From assembly GCA_003712125.1 (NCBI GenBank), contig RHLF01000002.1, positions 620,001 through 684,000 on the forward strand: 64,000 nt of DNA, written 5' to 3'. The notes under the pieces were generated by a model, which was not told where the DNA came from, made no database searches, and saw nothing but the letters and a program-made list of their open reading frames with translations. The DNA comes from Allomuricauda sp. (GTDB lineage: Bacteria; Bacteroidota; Bacteroidia; Flavobacteriales; Flavobacteriaceae). Positions within the stretch are counted from its first letter, which is position 1; each line of letters starts with the position of its first letter. The translations under genes were made by a program, and so were the position numbers. This document shows, in pieces, positions 9,526-17,917 of the stretch.

Positions 9526-9993
9526 ATGGAAAATTCAATTGAAAACAGAATAAAGGAATTGGGTCTTGTATTGCCTCCAGCGCCACCACCGGCCGGGGTA
9601 TATCGCCCTATTTTGGTGGTAGACAAGTTTTTATATGTCTCTGGTCAAGGGCCAGTTAGTCTTGATGGGAGCTACATGACCGGTAGAGTGGGGGAAAGTA
9701 CAGATAAAGAAGGGGGCAAACTGGCCGCAAGACAGGTAGGTCTTACCATGTTATCAACCATTAAAACCCACTTTGGTGATCTAGATCGCATCAAACGGGT
9801 GGTCAAAGTGTTGGGTATGGTCAACTGTACCCCAGATTTTGAAGAACAACCCTATGTGATCAATGGCTTTAGTGAATTGATGGCCGATGTCTTTGGCAAA
9901 GAGCATGGCATTGGTGTACGCAGTGCTGTGGGTATGATGCTTCCCGGTAGTGTATTGGTTGAGATCGAGGCACACTTTGAATTGCACCCCTGA
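9526..9993 (+). CDS. RidA/YjgF family protein (Atu1953-like subgroup)
   Basis: RidA proteins hydrolyse reactive enamine/imine products of PLP-dependent dehydratases. This 155-residue member opens with ENRIKELGLVLPPAPPPAG, typical of the longer Atu1953-like subgroup. It keeps YVSGQGP and the active-site arginine in GVRSAVGMMLPG. The start chosen is the ATG at 9526, five bases after the permease stop; a longer in-frame extension (from 9448) would lie inside the permease gene. Its TGA overlaps the ATG of the next gene (TGATG). Next to a D-serine dehydratase-like enzyme its role is easy to explain: it would clear the 2-aminoacrylate that enzyme releases. Confidence 0.93.
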   Translation: MENSIENRIKELGLVLPPAPPPAGVYRPILVVDKFLYVSGQGPVSLDGSYMTGRVGESTDKEGGKLAARQVGLTMLSTIKTHFGDLDRIKRVVKVLGMVNCTPDFEEQPYVINGFSELMADVFGKEHGIGVRSAVGMMLPGSVLVEIEAHFELHP

Positions 9994-11102
9994 TGTCAGA
10001 CGATTGGTTTTTACTTAAGGACACTGATGCGTTACATACCCCTTCGCTTTTGGTATATCCCGAACGTATTTCCCATAACATTGAGGAAATGCTCCGAATT
10101 GCCGGAGACTCGCAAAGACTGCGACCTCATGTAAAGACCTATAAAATGGCTGAGGTTATTCAAATGCAACGCGAGCAAGGCATTGAAAAATTTAAATGCG
10201 CTACGCTTGCGGAAGCTGAATTATTGGCCACAACCGGGGCGAAAGATATATTATTGGCCATGCAGCCCGTCGGTCCGAATATCAATAGGCTTATCGAGCT
10301 TGCTATTGCGTTTCCCGAGCAAGACTTTTCCTGTTTGGTGGATAATCACCTAACGCTGGAGCACTTGCATAATGCTACTCGAACAAATGCCAAGACCCTG
10401 GGTGTTTTTATTGATATCAACAACGGTATGAACCGAACGGGCATTAGCCCCAATGAGGATGTTATTTCGCTATATAGGGCTATTGAAAACGCTCCGAATT
10501 TGGTGGCCAAAGGGTTTCATGTATATGACGGTCATTTACGAATTCCGAATTTGGACGAACGCAAAAAGGCCTGTTCTGAAGCGTTAAAACCTGTACTGGA
10601 TCTTCGGGCGCAACTGATGGCAAAAGGTGTCAAAGAAGTGGCTATTGTCGTGGGCGGTTCACCCACTTTTCCAGCGCATGATAATCGGGCAGATATCACT
10701 TTATCACCAGGAACGGTGCTGCTATGGGACGCTGGCTATGGGGATAAATTTACCGATATGAATTTCCAATATGCTGCAGTTTTGGTGACCCGCTTGATCA
10801 GTAAGCCGCAACCAAATCAATTTTGTTTGGATTTGGGCCATAAATCGTTGGCTTCAGAAATGCCTTTTCCACGCGTGAAATTTTTGAACACTTCAGATTT
10901 TGAACAAGTATCCCAAAGCGAAGAACATTTTGTGGTTTCGGTCAAAAACCCTGAAAAGTATCAGATAGGTGATATATTTTATGCTGTACCGATGCATATC
11001 TGTCCTACAGTGGCGAAATATCCGGAGGTTTTGGTAGTTGAGAATGGGCGTGTTTCAAAAACTTGGAAAGTTGCCGCTCGCGATCATAAAATTTCAGTGT
11101 AA
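9993..11102 (+). CDS. D-serine dehydratase / D-threonine aldolase-like PLP enzyme
   Basis: A 369-residue fold-type III PLP enzyme (alanine-racemase-like barrel plus C-terminal beta domain). The likely PLP lysine is in RPHVKTYK near residue 50. Phosphate- and cofactor-binding stretches include FIDINNGMNRTG and VVGGSPTF. The C-terminal VPMHICPTV carries the His-x-Cys pair that binds zinc in eukaryotic-type D-serine dehydratases. The related D-threonine aldolases have His-x-Asp at this place, so the Cys favours dehydratase. That would give 2-aminoacrylate, then pyruvate and ammonia. It overlaps ridA by one base and the dipeptidase gene by one base. Family call is strong, the exact reaction is inference. 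Confidence 0.88.
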   Translation: MSDDWFLLKDTDALHTPSLLVYPERISHNIEEMLRIAGDSQRLRPHVKTYKMAEVIQMQREQGIEKFKCATLAEAELLATTGAKDILLAMQPVGPNINRLIELAIAFPEQDFSCLVDNHLTLEHLHNATRTNAKTLGVFIDINNGMNRTGISPNEDVISLYRAIENAPNLVAKGFHVYDGHLRIPNLDERKKACSEALKPVLDLRAQLMAKGVKEVAIVVGGSPTFPAHDNRADITLSPGTVLLWDAGYGDKFTDMNFQYAAVLVTRLISKPQPNQFCLDLGHKSLASEMPFPRVKFLNTSDFEQVSQSEEHFVVSVKNPEKYQIGDIFYAVPMHICPTVAKYPEVLVVENGRVSKTWKVAARDHKISV

Positions 11103-12175
11103 TGGGTGAAAATTTCATTTTTGATGCCCATTTAGACCTGTCGATGAATGCGATGGAATGGAATCGTGATTTACGCCTTCCCGTTACTGCAATTCGAGAT
11201 AGGGAGAAAGGAATGGTCGACAAACCTGATAGAGGTAAGAACACCGTATCCTTTCCTGACATGCGCAATGGTAATATTGGGTTATGTGTAGCCACACAGA
11301 TTGCCCGTTATGTCAAGCCCGGAAGCCCCTTACCAGGGTGGGATTCTCCAGAACAGGCTTGGGCCCAAACCCAAGCACAACTCGCCTGGTACAAGGCTAT
11401 GGAAGATGCCGGCGAACTGGTTCAAATCACGAATCTGGAGGCTTTGGAAAAACACCTAGGCCTTTGGAATGCCGATGCATCAACTCAACCCATAGGGTAC
11501 ATTCTTAGTTTAGAGGGTGCCGATTCAATCGTCAACCTAGACTATTTGGAAAAATCTGTTGAAAGCGGTTTGCGGGCCATAGGACCGGCGCATTATGGCC
11601 CTGGTACCTACGCCTTTGGAACAGATTCAGATGGCAATCTGGGGAAAAAAGGCCGAGAGCTAATAAAAAAGATTGAAGCACTGGGTCTGATTTTAGACGT
11701 TACCCATTTATGTGATACTTGTTTTTGGGAAGCATTGGATCTTTATCAGGGTTCTTTATGGGCTAGTCATAACAACTGTCGCGCGCTGGTAGCTCATAAT
11801 AGGCAGTTTTCAGACGAACAAATTCTGGCGATTGTCGAACGTGGTGCGGTCATTGGTGTCGCTTTGGATGCCTGGATGTTAACCCCAAATTGGAAGCGTG
11901 GTGTTTCTACACCTGAAGCTATGAATGTCGGATTGGTGCAGGTCGTTGATCATATTGACCACATTTGTCAGTTGACCGGAAATTGTGACCATGTGGGCAT
12001 TGGCACCGATTTGGATGGTGCTTTCGGGAAGGAGCAAGCCCCAAAGGACTTGGATACCATTGCCGATTTACAGCGCTTACCTAGACTATTGGAAAATAGG
12101 GGCTATGAAGCCCCAGCCATAGCAAAAATCATGAATGGTAACTTCCTTCGCTTTCTAAAAACCGCATGGGCATAG
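11102..12175 (+). CDS. Membrane-dipeptidase-type peptidase (family M19)
   Basis: A 357-residue cytoplasmic protein (no signal peptide) of the renal dipeptidase family. Metal and active-site elements are visible: the His-x-Asp in FDAHLDLSM near residue 10, LEGADSI near 135, DVTHLCD and ASHNNCRALVAHNRQ around 198-232, and GIGTDLDGAFG near 300. M19 enzymes have a binuclear zinc site and cleave dipeptides, including those with a D-residue at the C-terminal position. As last gene of the permease-RidA-PLP enzyme operon it would liberate D-amino acids for the dehydratase. The ATG overlaps the upstream TAA by one base. No terminator is obvious in the 84 bases after it. Confidence 0.92.
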   Translation: MGENFIFDAHLDLSMNAMEWNRDLRLPVTAIRDREKGMVDKPDRGKNTVSFPDMRNGNIGLCVATQIARYVKPGSPLPGWDSPEQAWAQTQAQLAWYKAMEDAGELVQITNLEALEKHLGLWNADASTQPIGYILSLEGADSIVNLDYLEKSVESGLRAIGPAHYGPGTYAFGTDSDGNLGKKGRELIKKIEALGLILDVTHLCDTCFWEALDLYQGSLWASHNNCRALVAHNRQFSDEQILAIVERGAVIGVALDAWMLTPNWKRGVSTPEAMNVGLVQVVDHIDHICQLTGNCDHVGIGTDLDGAFGKEQAPKDLDTIADLQRLPRLLENRGYEAPAIAKIMNGNFLRFLKTAWA

Positions 12176-12259
12176 GCTTTCCTTTTATCGATTGAAAAAG
12201 GGCTAATACACTAAAATTCAATTTTTTAAGTTATTAACCCGAACCCCAAACTACAAATC

Positions 12260-13036
12260 ATGGATTTTAAAAGTAAACTCCTCATAGGTATCATGGTTCT
12301 TGGTATCATGACCATGGGTATCGCACAGGAAGAAGAAACTGCCCGTTGCGCTGATTACCATAAAGGAACATACACCCTTAAAAACGGAAAGACCAAAGAA
12401 GGCTATATTTTTATCAATGACTGTAAACCCCATCTTTTTCAGCAAAGTTTACGGGTAATCAATGAGAAGGCCTATGCCAAATACAAAAAAGGCAAGCGTA
12501 TTAAAAATAAGGTCATCGAAAAGTTCAAGGTTAAGGAAATTAAGGCCTTCGCCTTAGAAAACGGACGTGAGTTTCGTCAAGTAAAGTATGTAAACTTGGC
12601 TGCTACCACGAAAATAGGCATGTTGCCCAAAAGGTTCTTGTTTGAAGTGATGGCAGACGGTGATGTCACGGTGTACAGAAAGTTTTATCGTACCGATAAT
12701 GGTGTCATACATGGTCCTGTAATGGATTCAAAATTGGCTGGAGGACTGCAACATCTCGATTTTATGACCTCCAACTTTGAAATCTTGATTCAAAATGAAA
12801 ACGACAAGAACCCGAAGAATATCAGAACTGTAAACATTAAGAACTATTTTGGTGATAACGCCGAAATCATTCAGAAATACCAAGACGGTGCTTATGAGTT
12901 CAGAAACCAATTGCAACGCCAAGCGGCCTTCGGCATGAACTGCGATATGCCCTTTTTAAATGCTTTGGTCGAATTGACCAACGATTACAACAAAGGCATC
13001 AATATAGAATTATCAAACACTACGTTCGATAACTAA
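12260..13036 (+). CDS. Exported protein of unknown function
   Basis: A 258-residue protein. Residues 1-22 are a signal peptide (hydrophobic LLIGIMVLGIMTMGIA, then Q). The mature part starts acidic (EEETARCADYHKGTY) and contains YTLKNGKTKEGYIFINDC, resembling the start of small exported flavobacterial proteins with a GTY/KEGYI pattern. Three cysteines remain in the mature part (about residues 31, 54 and 227). I recognise no catalytic motif. It stands alone between the D-amino-acid operon and a strong terminator. Confidence 0.7.
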   Translation: MDFKSKLLIGIMVLGIMTMGIAQEEETARCADYHKGTYTLKNGKTKEGYIFINDCKPHLFQQSLRVINEKAYAKYKKGKRIKNKVIEKFKVKEIKAFALENGREFRQVKYVNLAATTKIGMLPKRFLFEVMADGDVTVYRKFYRTDNGVIHGPVMDSKLAGGLQHLDFMTSNFEILIQNENDKNPKNIRTVNIKNYFGDNAEIIQKYQDGAYEFRNQLQRQAAFGMNCDMPFLNALVELTNDYNKGINIELSNTTFDN

Positions 13037-13060
13037 TCGCTTGGTTGATATAAAAGTTAG

Positions 13061-13086
13061 AACCCACTCAAATGAGTGGGTTTTTT
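13061..13086 (+). terminator. Rho-independent terminator
   Basis: An 8-10 bp stem, AACCCACTCA/TGAGTGGGTT, with a very short loop, followed by a run of T to 13086. It lies 25 bases after the stop of the exported protein gene and ends its transcript. Confidence 0.88.
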
Positions 13087-13191
13087 ATTCCTTTAATGAT
13101 AAATTTTATTATGATGAAACGAAATACCACGCTTAACTTGAACAATTGGATATTGAATATCCTACACTCAAAGAAAATTAGCGGCAGGGGT

Positions 13192-14400
13192 TTATTGGTT
13201 GCGTTTCATTAAGGCCATATAAAAACCGTCATGGCCCTGTGCTGAAGCATAGATATTTTGTTCCTTGACCAATTCGAAACCTTGGCCAGCCGTTGAGGTT
13301 AAAAATTGCTGTACCTGTTCTGTATTCTCTTCCGGAAGAATTGAGCATGTGGCGTACACCATTTTCCCACCTGGTTTTACCATCTTGGAATAATCCCTTA
13401 ATATATCGGCTTGCACACCTTTAATACGCTCTAAAAACTGGGGTTCAAGCTTCCATTTGCTATCCGGGTTACGACGGATAACACCTAGTCCGGAGCAGGG
13501 TGCATCCAACAACACTCGATCGGCTTTGGCATGCAGTTTTTTGATGGTTTTTGTTGACTCGATAAGACGGGTCTCCATATTATGAACTCCATTTCGTCGC
13601 GCCCTTATCTTAAGTTTTTTAAGCTTGCTTTCATAGATATCCATTGCGATAAGTTGCCCTTTATTCTGCATCAGAGCAGCAAGGTGCAAGGTTTTGCCAC
13701 CAGCTCCGGCACAGGCATCTACCACCCGTTGACCCGGTTGCACATCAAGGTAGGGGGCAACCAATTGAGAGGAGGCGTCTTGCACTTCAAAAAACCCATC
13801 TTTGAACGCTTGGGTTGTAAACACGTTTTTGCGTTCCACCAGTTGCAATGCCTGGTTGTTCAAGCTTTGAGTCGCTATACCCTCATCTTTAAGGGCCCTC
13901 TTTAATTCTGTCGGGGTTGTTTTTAAGGTATTGGTCCGTAAGATAACTTGCGCCTGTTGATTTAATGCGGCACTTTCGGCATCCCACAATTTAGTACCCA
14001 ATGCTTTTTCGCAATGTACATCCAACCAATCGGGGTAGGACTCCCGAAACTTTCTGATTTTTGATAGCTCATCAAATCGACCCTTAATTCGCCTCACGGG
14101 CGGATTTCCTAACTGTTTCCAATCGGGAAGGTTGATTCCACGAAGTACTGCCCAAACCGAAAACAGGCGAAACAAATCAGGTCGATCATAGGGCGCTTTG
14201 CTATCCGCTATTTCAGTGTACAAACGTTTGTAGCGAACAATTTCGTAGGTGGTCTCGGCTATGAAACCTCGGTCCCTTGCACCCCAACGCTTATCGTAAC
14301 GCAACACCTTTTCGATGACTTTATCGGCATATTCATGCTCATTAAAGATGAGGTTAAGTGCATCAATAACGGCGAAGACCAAGTTTCTGTGAAGGCGCAT
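13192..14400 (-). CDS. RsmB/NOP-family RNA (cytosine-5) methyltransferase
   Basis: SAM-dependent m5C methyltransferase; the bacterial type of this length acts on 16S rRNA (RsmB, C967). The 402-residue protein has an N-terminal NusB-like helical part (to about 130) and a catalytic Rossmann domain with DACAGAGGKTLHLA (motif I). The two cysteines used by this class are in DAPCSGLG (motif IV) and YATCSILPEEN (motif VI). I chose the ATG at 14400 because the protein homology begins at MRLHRNLV; 21 extra in-frame codons upstream read into the intergenic region. A TACCTTTG promoter box lies 16 bases upstream of that ATG, which supports this start. Confidence 0.92.
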   Translation of the reverse strand: MRLHRNLVFAVIDALNLIFNEHEYADKVIEKVLRYDKRWGARDRGFIAETTYEIVRYKRLYTEIADSKAPYDRPDLFRLFSVWAVLRGINLPDWKQLGNPPVRRIKGRFDELSKIRKFRESYPDWLDVHCEKALGTKLWDAESAALNQQAQVILRTNTLKTTPTELKRALKDEGIATQSLNNQALQLVERKNVFTTQAFKDGFFEVQDASSQLVAPYLDVQPGQRVVDACAGAGGKTLHLAALMQNKGQLIAMDIYESKLKKLKIRARRNGVHNMETRLIESTKTIKKLHAKADRVLLDAPCSGLGVIRRNPDSKWKLEPQFLERIKGVQADILRDYSKMVKPGGKMVYATCSILPEENTEQVQQFLTSTAGQGFELVKEQNIYASAQGHDGFYMALMKRNQ

Positions 14401-14416
14401 ATTCAAAAATAAGGGG

Positions 14417-14424
14417 CAAAGGTA
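14417..14424 (-). promoter_or_regulatory. Putative -7 promoter box of the RsmB-type gene
   Basis: TACCTTTG on the minus strand matches the TAnnTTTG consensus 16 bases before the chosen start codon. No good TTG is present at the -33 distance, so the call rests on the -7 box and its position. Confidence 0.4.
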
Positions 14425-14447
14425 AGCATAACTGTACCTTTTACTTG

Positions 14448-14478
14448 TTGTGGTGGTAAACAATGATTTTTATTTTTG
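14448..14478 (+). promoter_or_regulatory. Putative promoter of the propeller lipoprotein gene
   Basis: TTG at 14448-14450 and TATTTTTG at 14471-14478, separated by 20 bases, fit the Bacteroidota promoter pattern. The start codon of the lipoprotein is at 14494, giving a very short leader. Confidence 0.5.
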
Positions 14479-14493
14479 GAGAAATCATTACCC

Positions 14494-15528
14494 ATGAGAT
14501 ACCATAGTGCTATTTTCATTCTGCTCATTGCCATACTGGGATGTCAACCCAAAGAGACTTCCCATGCCTACACCAAAGTCGCAATTGATCCCATATTCGA
14601 AGATTCGGTTAGCATTAGGGCCATAGAATTTTTGGACGATCAAACGCTTGCCTTTGCTGGAAGTAACGGGGTTTATGGCACCATCGATTTGCAAACGGAA
14701 CGCTTACGCACCAATGTGCAACGCTATGACTCCATTGTGCCAGAATTCAGGGCGGTAGGCCATACCCGATCTGATTTTTTCATGCTCTCGGTCGCTGATC
14801 CAGCCTTACTTTATAAAACAGGTGATAAGGGCAAAATGCAACTGGTTTACAAAGAAGAGGGTGAAGGTGTTTTTTATGATGCCCTAACATTTTGGAACGA
14901 TTTGGAAGGCATCGCCGTTGGGGACTGGGTAAAGGGCTGTTTGTCGGTTTTGGTAACACGAGATGGGGGTCAAACCTGGCAGAAAGTACCCTGTTCGAAT
15001 TTGCCACAATTTGAAGAAGGTATCGGAGCCTTCGCTGCAAGCAATACCAATATCGCCATTCAAGGTTCTAAGGCATGGATCATTACCTCGAATGAGCAAT
15101 TGCTGTATACAGCGGATAAAGGAAGTACATGGAAGGCTACAAAACTTCCCATTTCCATTACTTCGGAATACTTGGGAATGTATTCCCTAGATTTTTACAA
15201 CGAGCTTGTAGGTTATGGAATAGGTGGTGATTTTAGCAAACCAGAACTCAACCGTTCGAATAAAATAAAGACCATCGATGGTGGAGAAACCTGGCAATTG
15301 GTCGCTGATGGCCAAGATCCTGGTTATAAAAGTTGTGTTCAGTATGTTCCCAAATCAGGCGGTTCCGATTTGGTGGCCCTTGGATATACCGGTATAACCT
15401 ATTCTAAAGATGGCGGTTCAAGTTGGTCACAACTTAGCGAAGAGGGCTTTTATACCCTTCGATTTCTGAATGATTCTGTGGCCTATGCCGCCGGACGAAA
15501 CCGAATTGCCAAATTGGTATTTCAATAG
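14494..15528 (+). CDS. BNR/YCF48-like beta-propeller lipoprotein
   Basis: A 344-residue lipoprotein: MRYHSAIFILLIAILGC gives a signal with a lipobox cysteine at residue 17. The mature part is a beta-propeller of sialidase-type (BNR/Asp-box) repeats, seen as TRDGGQTWQKV, TADKGSTWKAT, TIDGGETWQLV and SKDGGSSWSQL. Proteins like this are often called oxidoreductases or glycosyl hydrolases in databases, but no catalytic residues can be named here. Start: the ATG at 14494 begins the lipoprotein signal; an in-frame TTG 18 bases upstream lies within the promoter box. It is monocistronic and convergent with the DPP-IV gene. Confidence 0.82.
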   Translation: MRYHSAIFILLIAILGCQPKETSHAYTKVAIDPIFEDSVSIRAIEFLDDQTLAFAGSNGVYGTIDLQTERLRTNVQRYDSIVPEFRAVGHTRSDFFMLSVADPALLYKTGDKGKMQLVYKEEGEGVFYDALTFWNDLEGIAVGDWVKGCLSVLVTRDGGQTWQKVPCSNLPQFEEGIGAFAASNTNIAIQGSKAWIITSNEQLLYTADKGSTWKATKLPISITSEYLGMYSLDFYNELVGYGIGGDFSKPELNRSNKIKTIDGGETWQLVADGQDPGYKSCVQYVPKSGGSDLVALGYTGITYSKDGGSSWSQLSEEGFYTLRFLNDSVAYAAGRNRIAKLVFQ

Positions 15529-15578
15529 CCACACCTTTCAAACCTCATTTTGGGTGTACGCTTGGTTCAACGAAATTT

Positions 15579-17801
15579 TTAGTGGCTTGTTGGCAACACC
15601 CGATTCCAATAACGGGCCATTTGCTGACGTAAATGATACGATGTGTTCTCCCTTTCATGGATGCCGTGTGCACGCATGGGATAAGACATCATATCAAACA
15701 TCTTGTTATGCTTGATCAGTTCATTGGCCAAGCGTTCGAAATTCTGATAATGTACATTGTCATCTGCCGTACCGTGAACAATCATTAGGTTGCCCTCGAG
15801 GTTTTTGGCGTGGGTTATGGGCGAACCAGCGATATAGTTGGCTTCATTCTCTTCAAGCAAACCCATGTAACGTTCTTGGTAAATATTATCATAAAGCCTT
15901 TGGTCTGATACAAAGGCCACGGCTAATCCGGAACCATAGATTTCTGGATAGCGAAACATACAGTTCATTGTCATTTGTCCACCGCCACTCCAACCCCAAA
16001 TGCCAACCTTTTTGGTGTCGATAAAACTGTATTTCTTAAATAATGCCTTGGCAGCAGCAGCTTGGTCATGAGCCGCTAAAATGCCAATTTGACCATAGAT
16101 GGACTTCCTCCAAGCTCTTCCCCTGGGCGTTTTTGTGCCTCTATTGTCAATACTTGCCACCAGATAGCCTTGCTGTGCCAAGTAATGATGCCATAGGTCA
16201 CCACCTTGCCAGGCATCTTGCACTGTTGACCCAGCAGGTTCGCCATAGACGTAGAAAATAATGGGATATTTCTTGGTAGCATCAAAATCAGGTGGTTTGA
16301 TCATCCATGCATCCAAACTGACCTCACCAATGTCGAGTTGCATGAATTCTTTCGTAGTAAGTTGTAGCTCAGCTACTTTTTCTGCTAATTCGGCATTGTC
16401 TTCCAAAACCCGAAGGGGCTTATGGTCTTTTAAATTGAGTAAGGAAATGGTGCGGGGTGTTTCGGTATTGTGGAACGTATGGATGGCAAATTTGGCATCT
16501 GCAGAAATTTGATAGGCATGTTGCCCCGGTTGATCCGATGGGCTTACCCGCTCGGGTTGTGCGCTTCCGTCAATCTTACTTCTATAAAGATAGCGTTGGG
16601 TAAAATTTTCGGGTGATGCAATATAATACACATAACCACCTTTGGGGTCAATGCAGTTAATGCGTACAACGTCTATTTCACCCTTCGTAATTGTACGCAT
16701 TTCTTTACCATCTCTTGAGACTTTGTACAAATGCCTCCAGCCATCCTTTTCACTGGTCCACGTAAAGTAGTTTTCATTTTCAAGCCACATGATGTTGTCA
16801 TGAATGTCTAAAAATGCATCGTCTCGATCAACAAAAATGGTGTTCAAGGCCATGGTTTTGGCATTTCCAATCCAAATCGTGTTTGTGTTTTGTTTCCTGT
16901 TCAATTGCTGAATCATTACCTCATTCGAATTGGGAATAAAGTCCATTCGGGCCAAATAATTATTGGTGGGATCTCCAGGAACCTCAAACCACTTTGTTTG
17001 CCCACCAGAGGCACTTACAACACCAACCTTGACTTCTGAATTTTTTGTACCCACTTTTGGGTAGGGCAGTGGAATGGGCTTAGAATAGATAGAGTCCAGA
17101 TTATTGATCATGTAAAACGTACCGATGTTTTTTGTGTCAGATCGCCAATAGGCTATCTGCGTTCCATCTGGGCTCCATCGAAACCCGTCCCTACACGACA
17201 GTTCTTCTTCATAAACCCAATCAAAGGTTCCGTTAATTATGACGTCGGATCCATCGGAGGTCAGTTGTGTTACCTTGCCGCTATCAAGATGTTCAACATA
17301 GATGTTGTTCTTGCTTACAAAACCTACCCTTGAGGCGTCGGGTGAGAATTTAGCAAACATTAGGGTGGCACGCTCTATTTGCTTCCCCACTTGGGTCAAT
17401 GTTCCGGAAGCCATGTCCAACACCCAATAATCACCCCGTGTGTGATACCGCCAAACCCGCCTTGTATTGGTAAATATCAAGAGTTTGGCGTTGTCATCTG
17501 ACCATTGGTAATTTACGATGTTCAAGGGTTGCTTGCCGTTTTTGGGAATTAGGGCTTCAGCGGAAACCAAAACCCTACGTTTACCAGTTTTTGCTTCATA
17601 GTGTATAATATCCTTTCCTCCAACACGCGCATTCCCTTCCAAGGTTGAATAGCCTTTGTTATCCTTCATCCAGCGTGCCGGCCCATAACCTTCGGCCCGA
17701 TACGTCCCAGTTTTATATATGGCCTCCAATGTTAACTTTTCTTGGGAAATGGAGAGTGATGAAATCAAGAAAACCAGGGGTAGAACAAAAAATTTTTTCA
17801 T
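15579..17801 (-). CDS. Dipeptidyl-peptidase IV-type serine peptidase (family S9)
   Basis: A 740-residue exported peptidase with a signal at residues 1-20. An N-terminal eight-bladed propeller (to about 480) includes FDWVYEEELS, whose glutamates bind the substrate N-terminus in DPP-IV. A C-terminal alpha/beta-hydrolase domain shows the nucleophile in GWSGGGQM, the aspartate in GTADDNVHYQN and the histidine in RAHGIHE. The nucleophile elbow has GG where DPP-IV of animals has YG. Expected role: removal of N-terminal Xaa-Pro dipeptides in the periplasm. Start: ATG at 17801; a TTG three codons upstream is less likely. Confidence 0.93.
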   Translation of the reverse strand: MKKFFVLPLVFLISSLSISQEKLTLEAIYKTGTYRAEGYGPARWMKDNKGYSTLEGNARVGGKDIIHYEAKTGKRRVLVSAEALIPKNGKQPLNIVNYQWSDDNAKLLIFTNTRRVWRYHTRGDYWVLDMASGTLTQVGKQIERATLMFAKFSPDASRVGFVSKNNIYVEHLDSGKVTQLTSDGSDVIINGTFDWVYEEELSCRDGFRWSPDGTQIAYWRSDTKNIGTFYMINNLDSIYSKPIPLPYPKVGTKNSEVKVGVVSASGGQTKWFEVPGDPTNNYLARMDFIPNSNEVMIQQLNRKQNTNTIWIGNAKTMALNTIFVDRDDAFLDIHDNIMWLENENYFTWTSEKDGWRHLYKVSRDGKEMRTITKGEIDVVRINCIDPKGGYVYYIASPENFTQRYLYRSKIDGSAQPERVSPSDQPGQHAYQISADAKFAIHTFHNTETPRTISLLNLKDHKPLRVLEDNAELAEKVAELQLTTKEFMQLDIGEVSLDAWMIKPPDFDATKKYPIIFYVYGEPAGSTVQDAWQGGDLWHHYLAQQGYLVASIDNRGTKTPRGRAWRKSIYGQIGILAAHDQAAAAKALFKKYSFIDTKKVGIWGWSGGGQMTMNCMFRYPEIYGSGLAVAFVSDQRLYDNIYQERYMGLLEENEANYIAGSPITHAKNLEGNLMIVHGTADDNVHYQNFERLANELIKHNKMFDMMSYPMRAHGIHERENTSYHLRQQMARYWNRVLPTSH

Positions 17802-17917
17802 GAGGGTCAATTTGGCTGAACCCTCAAAGTAATTAAAATTTCGATAACCTCTTATCGCCCTAAATGAGATTCGGCAATTGCATTTATTGTATTTTTAAAG
17901 AGCTGACACATAGAAAC

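Noticed and set aside
13111-13212. A 33-codon plus-strand ORF after the terminator at 13061-13086
   Set aside because: It overlaps the end of the RsmB-type gene, lacks a promoter and has no recognisable sequence character.
15579-17801. Inactivated DPP-IV because of GWSGGG instead of GWSYGG
   Set aside because: Ser, Asp, His and the glutamate pair are all present, and only the residue after the serine differs.
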